64,000 nt of DNA. Origin: Nesterenkonia pannonica (GTDB lineage: Bacteria; Actinomycetota; Actinomycetes; Actinomycetales; Micrococcaceae). The DNA lies in NCBI RefSeq assembly GCF_019575955.1, contig NZ_CP080575.1:2232001-2296000 (forward strand). The letters run 5' to 3'. This document shows positions 44,834 to 55,598 of this stretch, one piece after another (positions within the stretch are counted from its first letter, which is position 1; each line of letters opens with the position of its first letter). Position numbers and translations under genes: made by a program. The notes under the pieces are model-generated. The model saw nothing but the letters and a program-made list of their open reading frames with translations, did no database searches and was not told where the DNA came from.

Positions 44834-45019
44834 AGAATTCTCCTTCATCATTCTGTTGTGCAGTGACACCTGTCAGTCGCATGGGGCGAGCAGAAAGTTG
44901 CAGCCACTTTAGAGGACGTCCCGGTCGTCCATCAGAAAAGCTCTGAAAATGATGCAACTTCTCACTGATCCGCTGCGACTCACCGCACGTCAACACATTC
45001 CGATGAGAAGGAGAAACTC

Positions 45020-45707
45020 ATGAGCGACCGAGCTATGAACCCCCGCAAGGCTGCAGCTGCCCTGCTCGTCAGCGGTGCACTGCTCGCGACGGCGTGCGCA
45101 CCAGGTGACGCAGAGTTCGAGGAGGACACGGAAGCATCTGACAACGGTGAGGCACAGACGGACACGTCCGAGGACACTGCTGCTGACGGGACAGAGTCCG
45201 ACCAAGCGGAGGAGAGCCCCGAAGCCGAGCCGGAGTCAGGCTCCGACGATGACGAGGCGGCGTCTGATCAGAATGATGAGGAGACGCCTGAGGAGAACGG
45301 TGCGCAGACGGAGGAAGACGTCCGCGCCGTCGCCCAGTTCCTGACGGAAGAGTACCCAGAAGGGGTGATCGGCCAGCTGGAGAATGAGGGCGGCTACTTC
45401 GAGGTGGAGATCTTCGACCTTGCCAGCGGCATGGAGTACGAGTTCGACCTCGACCCCGAGTCGTTCGACATGTGGGACTACGACGAGGAGACCCTCGACG
45501 GCGACGACCAGCAGAAGGCTGAGTCCGCAGAGATCAGCTTCCTCGACGCCCTCGAGACCGCCGAGAACGAGGCTTAGCGAGGACCCGACCTTCGACCAGG
45601 CCGACTTGGACACTGAGAACGGCGCGGTCGTCTGGGAGATCGAGTTCGTCAATGACGTGGAGGTGTACGTGGATGTCGCATCAGGCGACGTCGTGAAGGT
45701 CGACTGA
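45020..45707 (+). CDS. PepSY-domain lipoprotein
   Basis: Signal peptide with lipobox LLATAC, a 65-residue acidic linker, then two PepSY-like units (YFEVEIFDLASGMEYEFDLD and VVWEIEFVNDVEVYVDVASG). PepSY domains often inhibit or sense peptidases at the surface. GCTTAGC at 45572-45578 replaces GCCGGC (ENEAGEDPTF), causing a false stop and a shift. About 229 residues. GAAGGAG precedes the ATG. Confidence 0.8.
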
Positions 45708-45728
45708 ACTACCCTGCTGAGCTGAACC

Positions 45729-45771
45729 GGAGGCTCGTCACTCCACCACGCGTATGGGGTGACGGGCCTCC
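45729..45771. terminator. Bidirectional hairpin
   Basis: GGAGGCTCGTCACTCC pairs with GGGGTGACGGGCCTCC (two G-T type mismatches) between convergent genes; its left arm overlaps the last codons of the kinase gene. Confidence 0.65.
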
Positions 45772-46964
45772 AGCTCTGTGCCGTCCTGCGCTCGGCCGCG
45801 CACAACAATCTCCGCACGGCCGGGCGCGGTGGGGGTCAGGGAGATCTCCTCGTCGGAGGTCTCGTATGAGCCTGTGGGGAGCAGCCAGACCCAGTCGGCC
45901 AGGCCCTCCCCTCGACCTCGAAGCTCACGGTTCGGCCCACCTGCGCCTCCTCGGGCCCTTCGATCTCAAGGGACGAGCTTAAGCAGCGGACTGCGGAAGC
46001 TCGCCCGTGCCTCTCATGAGCCAGCCCACGGCCAGTCCCAGCACCATCGCCGCCAGAGCCGCAGCGCACACGGCGAGCGCACCACGACGCAGGCCGATCC
46101 GGGCGCCGGCGAGGCCGAGGACCTTCGTCGGGTGCCGGCGCGGGCTCTTGAGCGGGAGCTTGCAGCTCAGGGGCCGGTGGTGCCAGACCTGCTTCGATCT
46201 CAGCGAGCCACTCAGCTGCGTCGTCCGGCCGCTGCGAGGGATCTGAACTCATGCTGCGACGCAGCACCTCATGGAAGCTCTCAGGCAGGTCGGCCTGCTG
46301 GGTCAGCCAGTTGAGCAGGGCGGACATGGACCAGATATCGGCCCGCGCATCCACCAGACCTGGCCTGTTCTGCTCCGGCGGTCGGAACCCAGCGGTGCCG
46401 CCAGAGACGGTCAGACCTGAATTGACCGCGAGATCTTTGCACATTCCGAGGTCGGCAAGGAGCAGCCGCTCATCAGAGCGAAGAAGCTCCGACGTGCCTG
46501 TCACGGAGACGCCGTCGGCGCTGGGGCCGTGGCCAAGAGCAGGTTTCCGGGGCTGAGATCGCGGTGCACGAGCTGAGCCCGGTGCACTGCCTCCAGCGCC
46601 TCCGCCAGAGGGCGCGCGAAGGCGAGCACATCGTGGGGCGATGCTCGCCACCCGTCGGACCAGAGCCGTCTGACTCGTTCGGCGAGGGTGCCCTGATCGG
46701 CATATTCCAGCACCAGATATGGCTGCTGCCGCGCTGACTCCCGATGTCGTGCACAGTGACGACCGCGGCACTGCGTATCTTCCGCAGGTAGCGGCCCTCG
46801 CCGATGAAGCGTTCCCGAATCTCAGGGTTCAGGCTGTGGTTCTCAGCGAGCAGCTTCACCACCACCGTGTCCCCGAGGAGATCGTCTGAGGCACGGTGCA
46901 CCGTGGCGAAGGACCCCACCCCGATCACTCCCTCAAGGCGATAGCGCCCCACCTGCTCACTCAT
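45738..46964 (-). CDS. Transmembrane serine/threonine protein kinase
   Basis: Hanks-type kinase: Gly loop VGRYRLEGVIGVGSFATVH, catalytic Lys in VVVKLLAE, HRDLSPGNLLL (catalytic Asp and Asn), DLG in place of DFG, and FRPPEQ. Then a Pro/Ala linker, one membrane helix (about ALAVCAAALAAMVLGLAVGW after repair), and an outer Ig-like domain (SSLEIEGPEEAQVGRTVSFE, ending RHPIRVVE). Frame breaks near 46740, 46500, 46120 and 45910. GCTTAAGC at 45977-45984 replaces GCCGGC. Its ATG overlaps the sigma-factor stop by 8 bases. Confidence 0.87.
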
Positions 46965-47571
46965 CCGTGAGGCCTTCCTTCAGCTGGGCCGCCACCATCG
47001 CTCGGCCCCGGCTGATCTGAGCCTTCACCGTGCCCTCGGCTCGGCCGAGGCGTTGGGCAATCTCCTTGTAGCTGAGCCCTTCAATATCTCGGTGGACCAC
47101 CGGCTGCCGATACAGCTCGGGAAGCGCCTCCAGAGCCTCACGGACGGTGGTGCGCGTGGCGATCATGGAGCTGATGCGTGCTGCGGGTCCTGCGTCCTCG
47201 TCCAGGGGAGCATCCTGACGCTGCCGCCGCAGGTGATCGACCACCCGCCGCCGCACGATGCTGTGCACCCACGTGGTCACTTTTCCGCGACCGTCGTAGC
47301 TCTCGATGGAGTAAGCGACGCTGATCAGCGCCTCCTGCGCCACATCGTCGACGGCGGTGCTGTCCAGCAGGGCCGCCCCGGCGAATCGTCGCATCACTCC
47401 CGACGAGTCCAGCGCCTCGATCAGCAGCTCTGCCGCCGACCCTTCGGTGCGCGCTTCGGAGGCGAGGACGGCCAGCGCATCGTCGAACGCCGGTGTTCCG
47501 ACAGACTCCTGGGTGAGGCGGCGCGCAGAGCGCCAGTCGCGGGCCTCGAGTGCCGCTCGCAGCTCATCCAT
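46957..47571 (-). CDS. ECF-family RNA polymerase sigma factor
   Basis: 204 residues, intact. Region 2 (STAVDDVAQEALISVAYSI, KVTTWVHSIVRRRVVDHLRR) and region 4 (ALEALPELYRQPVVHRDI, GLSYKEIAQRLGRAEGTVK). GTAAGC at 47311-47316 probably replaces GCCGGC (VAGSIESYDG). Immediately upstream of and overlapping the kinase gene, so the pair is likely a signalling unit; no classical anti-sigma gene is visible. Confidence 0.88.
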   Translation of the reverse strand: MDELRAALEARDWRSARRLTQESVGTPAFDDALAVLASEARTEGSAAELLIEALDSSGVMRRFAGAALLDSTAVDDVAQEALISVAYSIESYDGRGKVTTWVHSIVRRRVVDHLRRQRQDAPLDEDAGPAARISSMIATRTTVREALEALPELYRQPVVHRDIEGLSYKEIAQRLGRAEGTVKAQISRGRAMVAAQLKEGLTDE

Positions 47572-47580
47572 GTGGTCACT

Positions 47581-48408
47581 CTAGAACAGTACGGTGGCGT
47601 AGGTGCCGACCTGATCGAAGCCCACGCGCCGGTAGGTGCTCAGGGCAGGCGCGTTGTAGTCGTTGACGTAGAGGCTCACGGTGGGCGCCAGCCTCAGGCC
47701 TGCTTCGACCACGGCCGCCATGCCTGGGCTTACAAGCCCTCCCCGCGGCGGGACGGAGGCACCCAGACCCCTTGGACCTGGACCGCAAGGTCAGTCACAG
47801 CACCGAACTCCGCCTTGAAGACGATGCTGCGGGACTGAGGATCCACGGCGATCAGCGAGTGCCCGGACCGGATGAGCCCCTGATCCGTTCGCGGTACTGG
47901 GAGACGCCTTGGGTGTAGGGGCTGAAGCCCAGCTCTTCGGTGAACATCGCCGCGCAGGCCTTCTCCACTGCACGGAACTCTTCGATCCGTGAGGGGCGCA
48001 CCTCGCGCAGCGGCTCCACCGAGGGGGTCCTGAGATCGCCATGAGCGGCTGGTCGGCGCGGATCTCCTGCTCGTGGGACCACCCGGTCGCTTTGAACAGG
48101 GCGAGCACCGCGTCGGCGTGGCTGTAGATCGATGAGACGCGACGTCTGAGGGAGGCGGCGGCCTGCCCGAACAGCCGTACGACGGCGGCGTCAGCGCCGA
48201 TGGGAATGATGTTGGATCCCAGCCAGCACGCTGCGCGGAGCCCGCCCTCGGCGTCGTCGATGCCGAGGAGCATCGCCCCCATGCGGTTCGACGACGGTCC
48301 GGCGCTGCCCCGCTGCCGCACAGCCGCGGCGGCGGAGACGTTCCCGACAGGATCCTGATCCAGCAGCCTGAGGAGCGCCGAGGTGTCTTCGGGACGAAGG
48401 ATGCGCAC
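47581..48408 (-). CDS. GNAT acetyltransferase with DUF4081 N-terminal domain
   Basis: About 275 residues, like Rv2867c which also sits beside ispG. N-part [21 protein letters not shown]-part with acetyl-CoA loop [16 protein letters not shown] and [26 protein letters not shown] at 47728-47733 stands for GGCCGGC and creates a stop and shift in that loop. Further frame breaks near 48030 and 47885. Substrate unknown. GTG start chosen by alignment. Confidence 0.8.
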
Positions 48409-48445
48409 CGCACCATCGGTGGCGCGGGCGATCTTCGCCTGCGGG

Positions 48446-49610
48446 TCAGCTGACGGAGACCACAGGGGCACCTGCGCTTGCTGTCCTCTCCTCACTGTCC
48501 AGACCCATCTGTTCGGCCAGTCGGTTGGCCTCCTCAATGAGAGTCTCGACGATCTGATCCTCGGGGACGGTCTTGATGACTTCGCCCTTGACGAAGATCT
48601 GCCCCTTGCCGTTGCCGGAGGCGACGCCGAGGTCGGCGTCGCGGGCCTCACCTGACCGTTGACCACGCATCCCATGACGGCGACGCGCAGAGGCACCTCC
48701 ATACCTTCGAGCCCGGCGGTCACATCATCGGCGAGCGTGTACACGTCCACCTGGGCGCGGCCGCAGGAGGGGCAGGACACGATTTCAAGCTTGCGAGGCC
48801 GCAGGTTCAGGGACTCAAGGATCTGGTTGCCCACCTTCACCTCTTCCGTTTGCTGGAGCTGACAGGGAGACCCGGATCGTGTCTCCGATGCCCTGAGAAA
48901 GCAGGGCGCCGAATGCGGTGGAGGACTTGATGGTGCCCTGGAAGGCAGGGCTTACTCGGTCACACCGAGGTGCAGAGGCCAGTCTCCCCGTTCGGCGAGC
49001 AGCTGGTACGCCTGGGTCATGATGACCGGGTCCGAGTGCTTCACACTGATCTTGAAATCGTAGAAGCCGTGCTCCTCGAACAGGCTGGCCTCCCATACGG
49101 CCGACTCCACCAGAGCCTCAGGAGTGGCCTTGCCGTACTTCTGCATGAGCCGCTTGTCCAAGGAGCGCGTTCACACCGATGCGCAGACTGACTCCGTGGT
49201 CGGAAGCCATCTTGGAGATCTCTTTGACCTGGTCGTCGAACTGCCGGATGTTGCCGGGGTTCACACGCACCGCGCCGCAGCTTACTCGATGGCCGCGTAG
49301 ACATACTTGGGCTGGAAGTGAATGTCTGCGATCACAGGGATCTGCGACTTCTTGGCGATGATGGGCAGCGCCTGGGCGTCCTTGTCCGTGGGGCACGCCA
49401 CCCGGACGATGTCGCAGCCGGAGGCGGTGAGCTCCGCGATCTGCTGAAGCGTCGCGTTGATGTCGTGCGTCTTGGTGGTCGTCATCGACTGCACCGAGAT
49501 GGGGTGGTCGCTGCCCACGCCGACGTCTCCGACCTGGAAGTTGCGAGTCTTCCGTCGGGGGCCAGGACCGGAGGGGGCGCGGAGGGCATGCCGAGATTGA
49601 TAGCAGTCAT
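48446..49610 (-). CDS. ispG: 4-hydroxy-3-methylbut-2-enyl diphosphate synthase (flavodoxin/ferredoxin)
   Basis: Reduces MEcPP to HMBPP in the MEP isoprenoid pathway, using a [4Fe-4S] cluster. Seen: [55 protein letters not shown], and cluster ligands [11 protein letters not shown] and [15 protein letters not shown] at 49281-49286 and 48950-48955 stand for GGCCGGC (IEAGCGAV and TEAGPAFQG), each giving a stop. AACGCGCTCC near 49164-49173 also lost two bases where NAGSLDKR is expected. More breaks near 48865 and 48655. About 388 residues. Confidence 0.94.
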
Positions 49611-49639
49611 CGCATCCAGTCTACTGCCGGTCGGCGCTA

Positions 49640-51115
49640 TCACTCATTCGGAAACAGACGTATGGGATCGATGATGTCGGCAAAGATGAGCATGGCGCCC
49701 ATCGCGATGATGAACACAGCGACCACATAGGTCAGCGGCAGCAGCTTGAGATGTCGAAGGGCCCCGGGTCCGGGCGCCCGAAGAGCTTCGCGAGGCGACG
49801 GCGGAGCGCCTCATAGAGCGCCCCGGCGACATGCCCGCCGTCCAGAGGCAGCAGAGGAATGAGGTTGAAGATCATCAGGGCCACATTCACGCCTGCCACC
49901 AGGGACATCAGGGTGGCAAACCGCGACTCCCACGGGATCTGCTCCTGAGCAGAGATCTCACCCGCGATCCTGCCCACTCCCACCACAGACATCGGGCCGT
50001 CCGGGTCGCGCTCGGCATCAGTGAAAGTCGTCACCGCGACGTCGTACATTCGCACGGGAAGAGTCATCACTACCTGGGCGATGGCCTGGCTCTGCTCCCA
50101 GACGATCGGACCGGCCTCCCAGGGCGGGTGCCTCACGATCTCCTGATCCGCGCCCATGCCGATGAAGCCTGCCCGCTCGGTCAGCACCTCGCCGTCATCG
50201 TCGCGCTGGACACGGTTGAACTGGTCGTAGACAGGACGCTCAGTCTCGATGGGAGTCAGCGTGGTGCTCACCCGCTCACCGTCGCGCTCGTACACCAGCG
50301 CCGTCTCCTGACCTGCGGCATCGCGGATCCTGCCGCTGAGATGATCCCAGTCCTCGACCGGATCGTCAGCGAACTCCACGATCTCGTCGCCGGGGCGCAG
50401 TCCGGCCTCGTAGGCCGGTCCCGCCGGAGCATCGGAGGCGCACTCGCCGTCCTGCTGCTCTGCGACCTCCTGCGTGGTGGCCACGCATTCGTACACCTCG
50501 ACGACGCGCGGCACAGCCTCGTTCATGCCGTGCAGCGAGACGGTGCCCGCCGTCAGGAACAGCGCGAGCAGACCGTTCATCGCCGGGCCGCCGAGCATCA
50601 CGATGATCTTCTTCCAGGTGGCCTGGTTGTAGAACATGCGGGACTCGTCGCCGGGCTGCAGCTCCTCCGCAGCGACCTCCCTCGCCTCCGCGGACATCTG
50701 CTGAAAGATTCCGGTGGAATGGGACGTGACGGTGCTGTGGTCGGGCCCGGCCGATGCGCTGTGCGCCGGCGGGGTCCCGTACTGCGAGCTCAGCTCCCGC
50801 AGGTAGGGATCCTCCGGACCGGCGCTCCTCGGCTGAGCTCGAGGGACCCTCGGCTGGGTCCTGATCCTGAGCTTATGGCGGATACATGCCGATCATGGCG
50901 ATGTAGCCGCCCAGGGGCAGCGCCTTGATCCCATACTCCGTCTCGCCCTTCTTCGCGGACCAGAGGGTCCTGCCGAAGCCGATCATGTATTGGGTGACGC
51001 GCACTTTGAAGAGCTTGGCGGGGAGCAGATGCCCCACCTCATGCAGAGCGATGGAGATGATGATTCCCACCACCATGATGAGGACCCCGACGAGGGTCAG
51101 CAGCGCGACAGTCAC
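49640..51115 (-). CDS. rip1: Site-2 protease Rip1/RseP-type M50 metalloprotease
   Basis: Membrane protease that cleaves anti-sigma factors and other membrane proteins. Zinc motif [14 protein letters not shown] in the first helix, [29 protein letters not shown], a PDZ region ([17 protein letters not shown]) and the third ligand in [14 protein letters not shown]. The linker near 50800 is long and Ser/Pro-rich. Frame breaks near 50880 and 49745; the end reads [11 protein letters not shown]. Start GTG overlaps the dxr stop (GTGA). Confidence 0.93.
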
Positions 51116-52341
51116 CGGATCCCGGCCCCGGCGGCCCTGGTCGCCATCGCTGCGAGAAGCTCGTCTGCGCGGGCCCGCGCCCATGCCTCCGCGCCGATCA
51201 CCGCATCCAGATTCGCGGCGGACGCGGGCACGCCGTCATGGTCGGCGAGGACGTCGGTCACCGTGATGAGGATTCCTTGGAAGGGGATCTCGCCGCGGTG
51301 GAACGCCTCCACCGCCTGCTCGTTGGCTGCGTTGTAGACCGCCATGTGGGTGGCGCTGCTCTTCGCGGCAGTCTTGGCCATCTCCACCGCTGGAAAGGCC
51401 GAGTGATCAAGCGGCTCGAACTCCCAGCTCATCGCCTGAGTCCAGTCGATGGGCGTATCCACCCGCCCCAGCCGGTCCGGGTGGGACAGCGCCCACCCGA
51501 TCGGAACGAGCATCCGTGGCGGCCCCGCCTGAGCGATGGTGGAGCCGTCCTGGAACTCCACGAGCGAATGGATGTACTGCTGCGGATGGACCACCGCTTC
51601 GATGCTGTCCAGCGGCACGTCGAAGAGCAGATGCGCCTCGATGACCTCCAAGGCTTTGTTGACCATTGTGGCCGAGTTGGTGGTGACCATCCGGCCCATG
51701 TCGAAGTTCGGGTGGTTCAGCGCCATCTTCGGTGTGACTTCGGCCAGCTGCACGCTGTCCCATCCGCGGAAGGGTCCCCGGAAGCGGTGATCACCAGTCG
51801 TGACACCTCACTGTGCCCATCGTCTTCGGCGTCGGCGGAGCACAGCCCCTGCGGTGGCGGCCCGATGCGAGGGCCTGAGCCAATGCCGAGTGCTCCGAGT
51901 CCACCGGGACAACCTGGCTTAGCGCGCGTGCAGGCCTGGGCGATGAGAGCCCCGCCCACCACGAGCGACTCCTTGTTCGCCAGGGCCAGCTGAGCTCCTG
52001 CCTTCAGCGCGGCCAGCGTGGGTTTCCAGCCCGATCGAACCGGTCATCGCGTTGAGCACCACGTCGGCGCCGGATTCGGCGGCGATCGTCTCAGCAGCGT
52101 CCGAACCGGCGAGCACCTCGGACGCGCGGCCGCTGAGCTGGTCTCGCAGGCGGGCCGCCGCGTCAGCATCGCGCAGCCCCACCAGGGCTTACCCGAACCG
52201 GCGCGCCTGCTCAGCCAGCAGGGCGGAGTTGCTGCCTGCGGCGAGCGCAACGACCTCGAACTCATGCGGGTGCTGGTCGATCACGTCGAGCGCTTGGGTT
52301 CCGATGGAGCCGGTGGACCCCAGAATTGCGACCTTCTTCAT
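51112..52341 (-). CDS. dxr: 1-deoxy-D-xylulose-5-phosphate reductoisomerase
   Basis: Second enzyme of the MEP pathway. NADPH loop [39 protein letters not shown] (family catalytic segment), [24 protein letters not shown] and [20 protein letters not shown] at 52190-52195 gives an in-frame TAA (RRFGPALVGL expected) and GCTTAGC at 51917-51923 shifts the frame (CTRAGQVVP). Other breaks near 52022, 51845 and 51775. About 408 residues. Coupled to rip1 by overlap. Confidence 0.94.
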
Positions 52342-52461
52342 CACCGCTCCATTATCCATCCTCATCCGCCTCACCCCGTTCGGTGCTGGAATGTGGGCCC
52401 GCTTCAGCCCGAAATGTCTCCCACCAGCTCCAAAGTCCAGCGCCGTACCGCGGGTTTTCCG

Positions 52462-53419
52462 TCACGATGGGTAACCCTGCTCCCGAAGCTTGCCCAGGAT
52501 CTTCTGCACCGCACCTGTGCCGTTGCTGCGCATGTGGTCCTTGGTGATGCGAACCTCAGTCCACCCGAGCAGCTCAGCTGTCTCCTGCCTACGCACGTCG
52601 AGCAGAACCCTCTCAGCCGTCGAATGCACCTCTGCTCCGTCGTACTGAATCGCGAGCCTCCATTTCCGCAGTGCCAGATCGGGGCGAAAACAGCGTCGTC
52701 CGCGCTCGTCGCAGATCAAGGGGTTCACCTCGGGAGCGGCAGGCCCGCTCGGTGAAGCGCATACCGCAGACGAGTCTCCGGCTGCGAATCCGCAGCATCT
52801 GTGGCGAGCTTCGCAGCTGAGCGGGCTGTTCGAATGCCGTTCGCGCGGCCTCTCAGCCGCAGGGCTTCATCCAGCTCCTCCGGCCTGGCCAAGGGCGATG
52901 GCAGACCAGGACGCCGTATCCGGGTGCTGAGGACCTGATCAGCAAGCACCAAAGCCTCCTCCTCCGAGCTGCGCAAAGCCACATCGAGCCACGCCCAAGC
53001 AGGAGACACCACTCTGACCCCGTTGCGCCATCGAAGGAACTGCGAAGGAACGGACCCTCTGTGGGAGACGACCACACCGGGCCGCTGAACCTGCGGTGCC
53101 CTGAGAGGCTCGTCAGATGCAGAGGACGCGTCATCGAGCCGCCTGCGAAGCCCCACAGGGAGGCGGCGGTCTCGTGGGAGGCAGCTCGTCGCCCGTCAGC
53201 GGTGAGTGCTTGGAGCAGGGCCCACTCGATGCGCGGAGCTCGTCCTGGTTCGACACCGGCATAGATTCCCCAGGCTGCTCGCGCTGCGGCTCCGTTGACC
53301 TCCGCATGCCTGAGGTCTCCGCGGGTCATTCCCTGATTCAGGAGCAGCCCTGCCAGAGTTCCGGAGGCAGGGAGGGACTTGGCAGCTCGTCGGCGCTGAT
53401 CCGGCTTCTCTTCGTTCAT
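52462..53419 (-). CDS. DUF559-domain protein with AbiEi-like N-terminus
   Basis: About 318 residues. The N-part (LLLNQGMTRGDLRHAEVNG, YAGVEPG, LTADGRRAASHETAASLWGF) resembles AbiEi-type winged-helix proteins. The C-part (RKWRLAIQYDGAEVHST, RRQETAELLGWTEVRITKDH) resembles the DUF559/Vsr-like nuclease fold. Frame breaks near 53065 and 52730. Such genes are scattered singly in Actinobacteria; no toxin partner is visible. Confidence 0.7.
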
Positions 53420-53538
53420 ACCCTCAAGTCACGGTCACTGCCGCTCACAGCGTTGCGCCTCAGCGTCAGCTGTTCGCGCACTCCGCGGTGCGTCGGGCGT
53501 TCCGGTCGAATGTGGAACAGCGAGCCGCCCACCCTGCT

Positions 53539-53609
53539 GTTCGCTGCTGGAATCCTGCGGCGAATTCGCTCCTCAGAGCGAGGAATGGGCCCAATATCCA
53601 GCAGCGAAC
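53539..53609. repeat. 13-bp perfect inverted repeat around a nested hairpin
   Basis: GTTCGCTGCTGGA at 53539-53551 and its complement at 53597-53609, with an inner imperfect stem (ATTCGCTC and GAGCGAGGAAT). It could be the symporter terminator or a structured RNA. Confidence 0.65.
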
Positions 53610-53659
53610 GGGTGTTTGGGCGGGCGAGGAAGAGAGCCCCCAGGAGCCCGGCCGGGAAC

Positions 53660-53680
53660 GGGCGGCGGGCGGCGGGCGGC
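53660..53680. repeat. Three tandem copies of GGGCGGC
   Basis: 21 bases made of three exact 7-mers in an untranslated region. Short and of unknown meaning. Confidence 0.6.
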
Positions 53681-53741
53681 GCCACAGGGCGGCTTACCGC
53701 GGGATCGCCCTGGGACGGGTGCCCCGCGGTGCGCGGGTTCG

Positions 53742-55198
53742 TCAGCCTTCGGGGAGATGGAGCCGGGCGAGCACGTGAGCCGTGTTGCGGGCGGGCGAGC
53801 GCCGCCGTACCGGCTGACGAGCACGGCGACGGCGAAGGCCAGCGGCACACACCACAGCGCCGGATAGTTCAGAGCACTGCGTCCGTTCCCCAGCCCAGCT
53901 CAAGTCCCCGCCCCAGTGCGAAGGATCCCAGCGACGCTGCGGCACCGGTGACCATCCCTGCGATGGCCCCCTGGGCGGTCACTCCCGACCACCAGATCCC
54001 CAGCAGCAGCAGAGGGGTCAGCGACGACGCGGCGAAGGTGAACACCATCGCCACAGCCCCGGCCAGCGCCATGTGCGCGGTGGCGACGGCCATAGCCAGG
54101 GGCAGCGCGCAGGCGAGAACCGCCCCGATCCGGAAGCCGAGCACCGACCCGCCGAAGAACTCCTGGGACAGCACCCCGGAGACCGATACCACCAGCCCGG
54201 ATGACGTTGAGAGGAACGCCGCGAACGCGCCGCCGCGATCACCGCGGTCAGCAGGTCTCCTCCCGCACCGTCGAAGACGGCGCTCGGGAGCCGCAGCAGA
54301 GCCGTATCCGGCGAACTCAGCTCCCCTCGGCGAAGACCGCCCGGGAGATCACGCCCAGAGCGACCGGCAGGATGTAGAAGCCGGACAGAAGCCCCAGCAG
54401 CAGGAACGTGGTGCGACGGGCGGCGTCGCCGTCGGGGTTGGTGTAGAACCGCACCAGCACGTGCGGCAGTCCGATGGTCCCCAGCATCAGCGCCAGCAGC
54501 AGGGAGACGATCCGGTAGAAGTCCGCTGGCGAGGTGCCTGTTCCGTCGTGCCAGACGGACGCGTCCCATCCCGGCAGCCCGGGACCGCCGAGCGTGTTGG
54601 TCTGCAGCAGGATGAAGATCAGGGGAATCAGGAGTGCGCAGAGTTTGATCCAGTACTGGATGGCCTGGGCAATCGTTACCGACCTCATGCCGCCGGGCAG
54701 CACGGTGGCGAGCACCACCAGAATCACTGCGGCAGGCCCGGTCCACGCAGGCAGCCCCGTGGTGGTGGTCAGCGCGAGCGCCGCACCGTGGAGCTGAGGG
54801 ACGATGTACATCCACCCCGTCAGCACCACGATGATGACTGTCGCCACCCGCAGCCGGGAGGAGGAGAAGCGCAGGCTCACGAAGTCGGGGACGGTGTACG
54901 CGCCTGAACGGCGCAGCGGCCCTGTCATGAACAGCAGCATCGTCAGACAGCTTACCGTGTAGCCCAGCGGAAACCACAGGCCGTAGGTGCCCTCGGCGAC
55001 GATCAGCCCGGCCACGCCCAGGAAGCTGGCCGCAGATATGTACTCGCTTACCAGCGCGGACGCGTTCATCCGCGGTGAGACGCGGCGCGAGGCGACGTAG
55101 AAGTCGCTCGTGGAGCGGACGACGCGCACTCCGAAGAGGCTCACCAGCATGGTGGCCGCGAAGACGAGGATGATCGCCGCGATGGCGTACTCCCGCAT
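53742..55198 (-). CDS. Sodium:solute symporter, ActP/MctC-like
   Basis: Carboxylate (acetate-like) uptake driven by cations, about 490 residues with some 13 helices. Seen: TSDFYVASRRVSPRMNASA, SEYISAASFLGVAGLI, AYTVPDFVSLRF, YWIKLCALLIPLI and LPHVLVRFYTNPDG. GCTTAC at 55046-55051 replaces GCCGGC (ALAGEYISAA becomes ALVSEY) and again at 54950-54955. Breaks near 54322, 54225, 53885 and 53795; the end reads HVLARLHLPEG. Follows a small membrane partner gene, as in yjcH-actP. Confidence 0.85.
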
Positions 55199-55205
55199 GG
55201 GCCCC

Positions 55206-55598
55206 TCAGGCACTCGGCTCCGTCCCGGCGCGTGCGCTGCGGCGGCGTCGGTATGCGCGGTCGTACCGGAGGATCCTCAGGAGGTAGAACCGTCCTGCCG
55301 CGAGGATGATCGGATACAGGACCACCCCTGGGATGATCCACATCAGCGGGCCCTGGTACGTGGACAGCGCCAAGGCCGCGCACACCGTCACCAGCAGGAC
55401 GAAGAATCCCACTCCGATGGCTACCGCAATCCGCAGCTTGGCCGAGATCAGCGCAAGGACTTCAGCATCCGCCTCCGACTCGTGCGAGCCGCCGCGCAGA
55501 TGCCCGCGACGGGGATCCAGCAGGGCCTCCTCCGCAGTGGGCGGGATCTGGGGGCCCACCACCTTCTGGCGCGACGACGGGGCAAGATGCTGGCTCAT
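55206..55598 (-). CDS. Small membrane protein paired with the symporter (DUF485-like position)
   Basis: 130 residues, intact, with two helices (IAVAIGVGFFVLLVTVCAALAL and IIPGVVLYPIILAAGRFYLL in outline) and a basic tail YDRAYRRRRSARAG. By place it corresponds to YjcH/DUF485 partners of ActP; sequence support for the family is weak. ATG overlaps the true response-regulator stop (ATGA). Confidence 0.65.
   Translation of the reverse strand: MSQHLAPSSRQKVVGPQIPPTAEEALLDPRRGHLRGGSHESEADAEVLALISAKLRIAVAIGVGFFVLLVTVCAALALSTYQGPLMWIIPGVVLYPIILAAGRFYLLRILRYDRAYRRRRSARAGTEPSA

Larger units (their letters stand above)
53420..53741. other. Intergenic region with long inverted repeat
   Basis: About 320 bases between the symporter stop and the DUF559 start. 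Contents: the inverted repeat at 53539-53609, a 7-base tandem repeat at 53660-53680, and no gene I can support. Confidence 0.5.
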
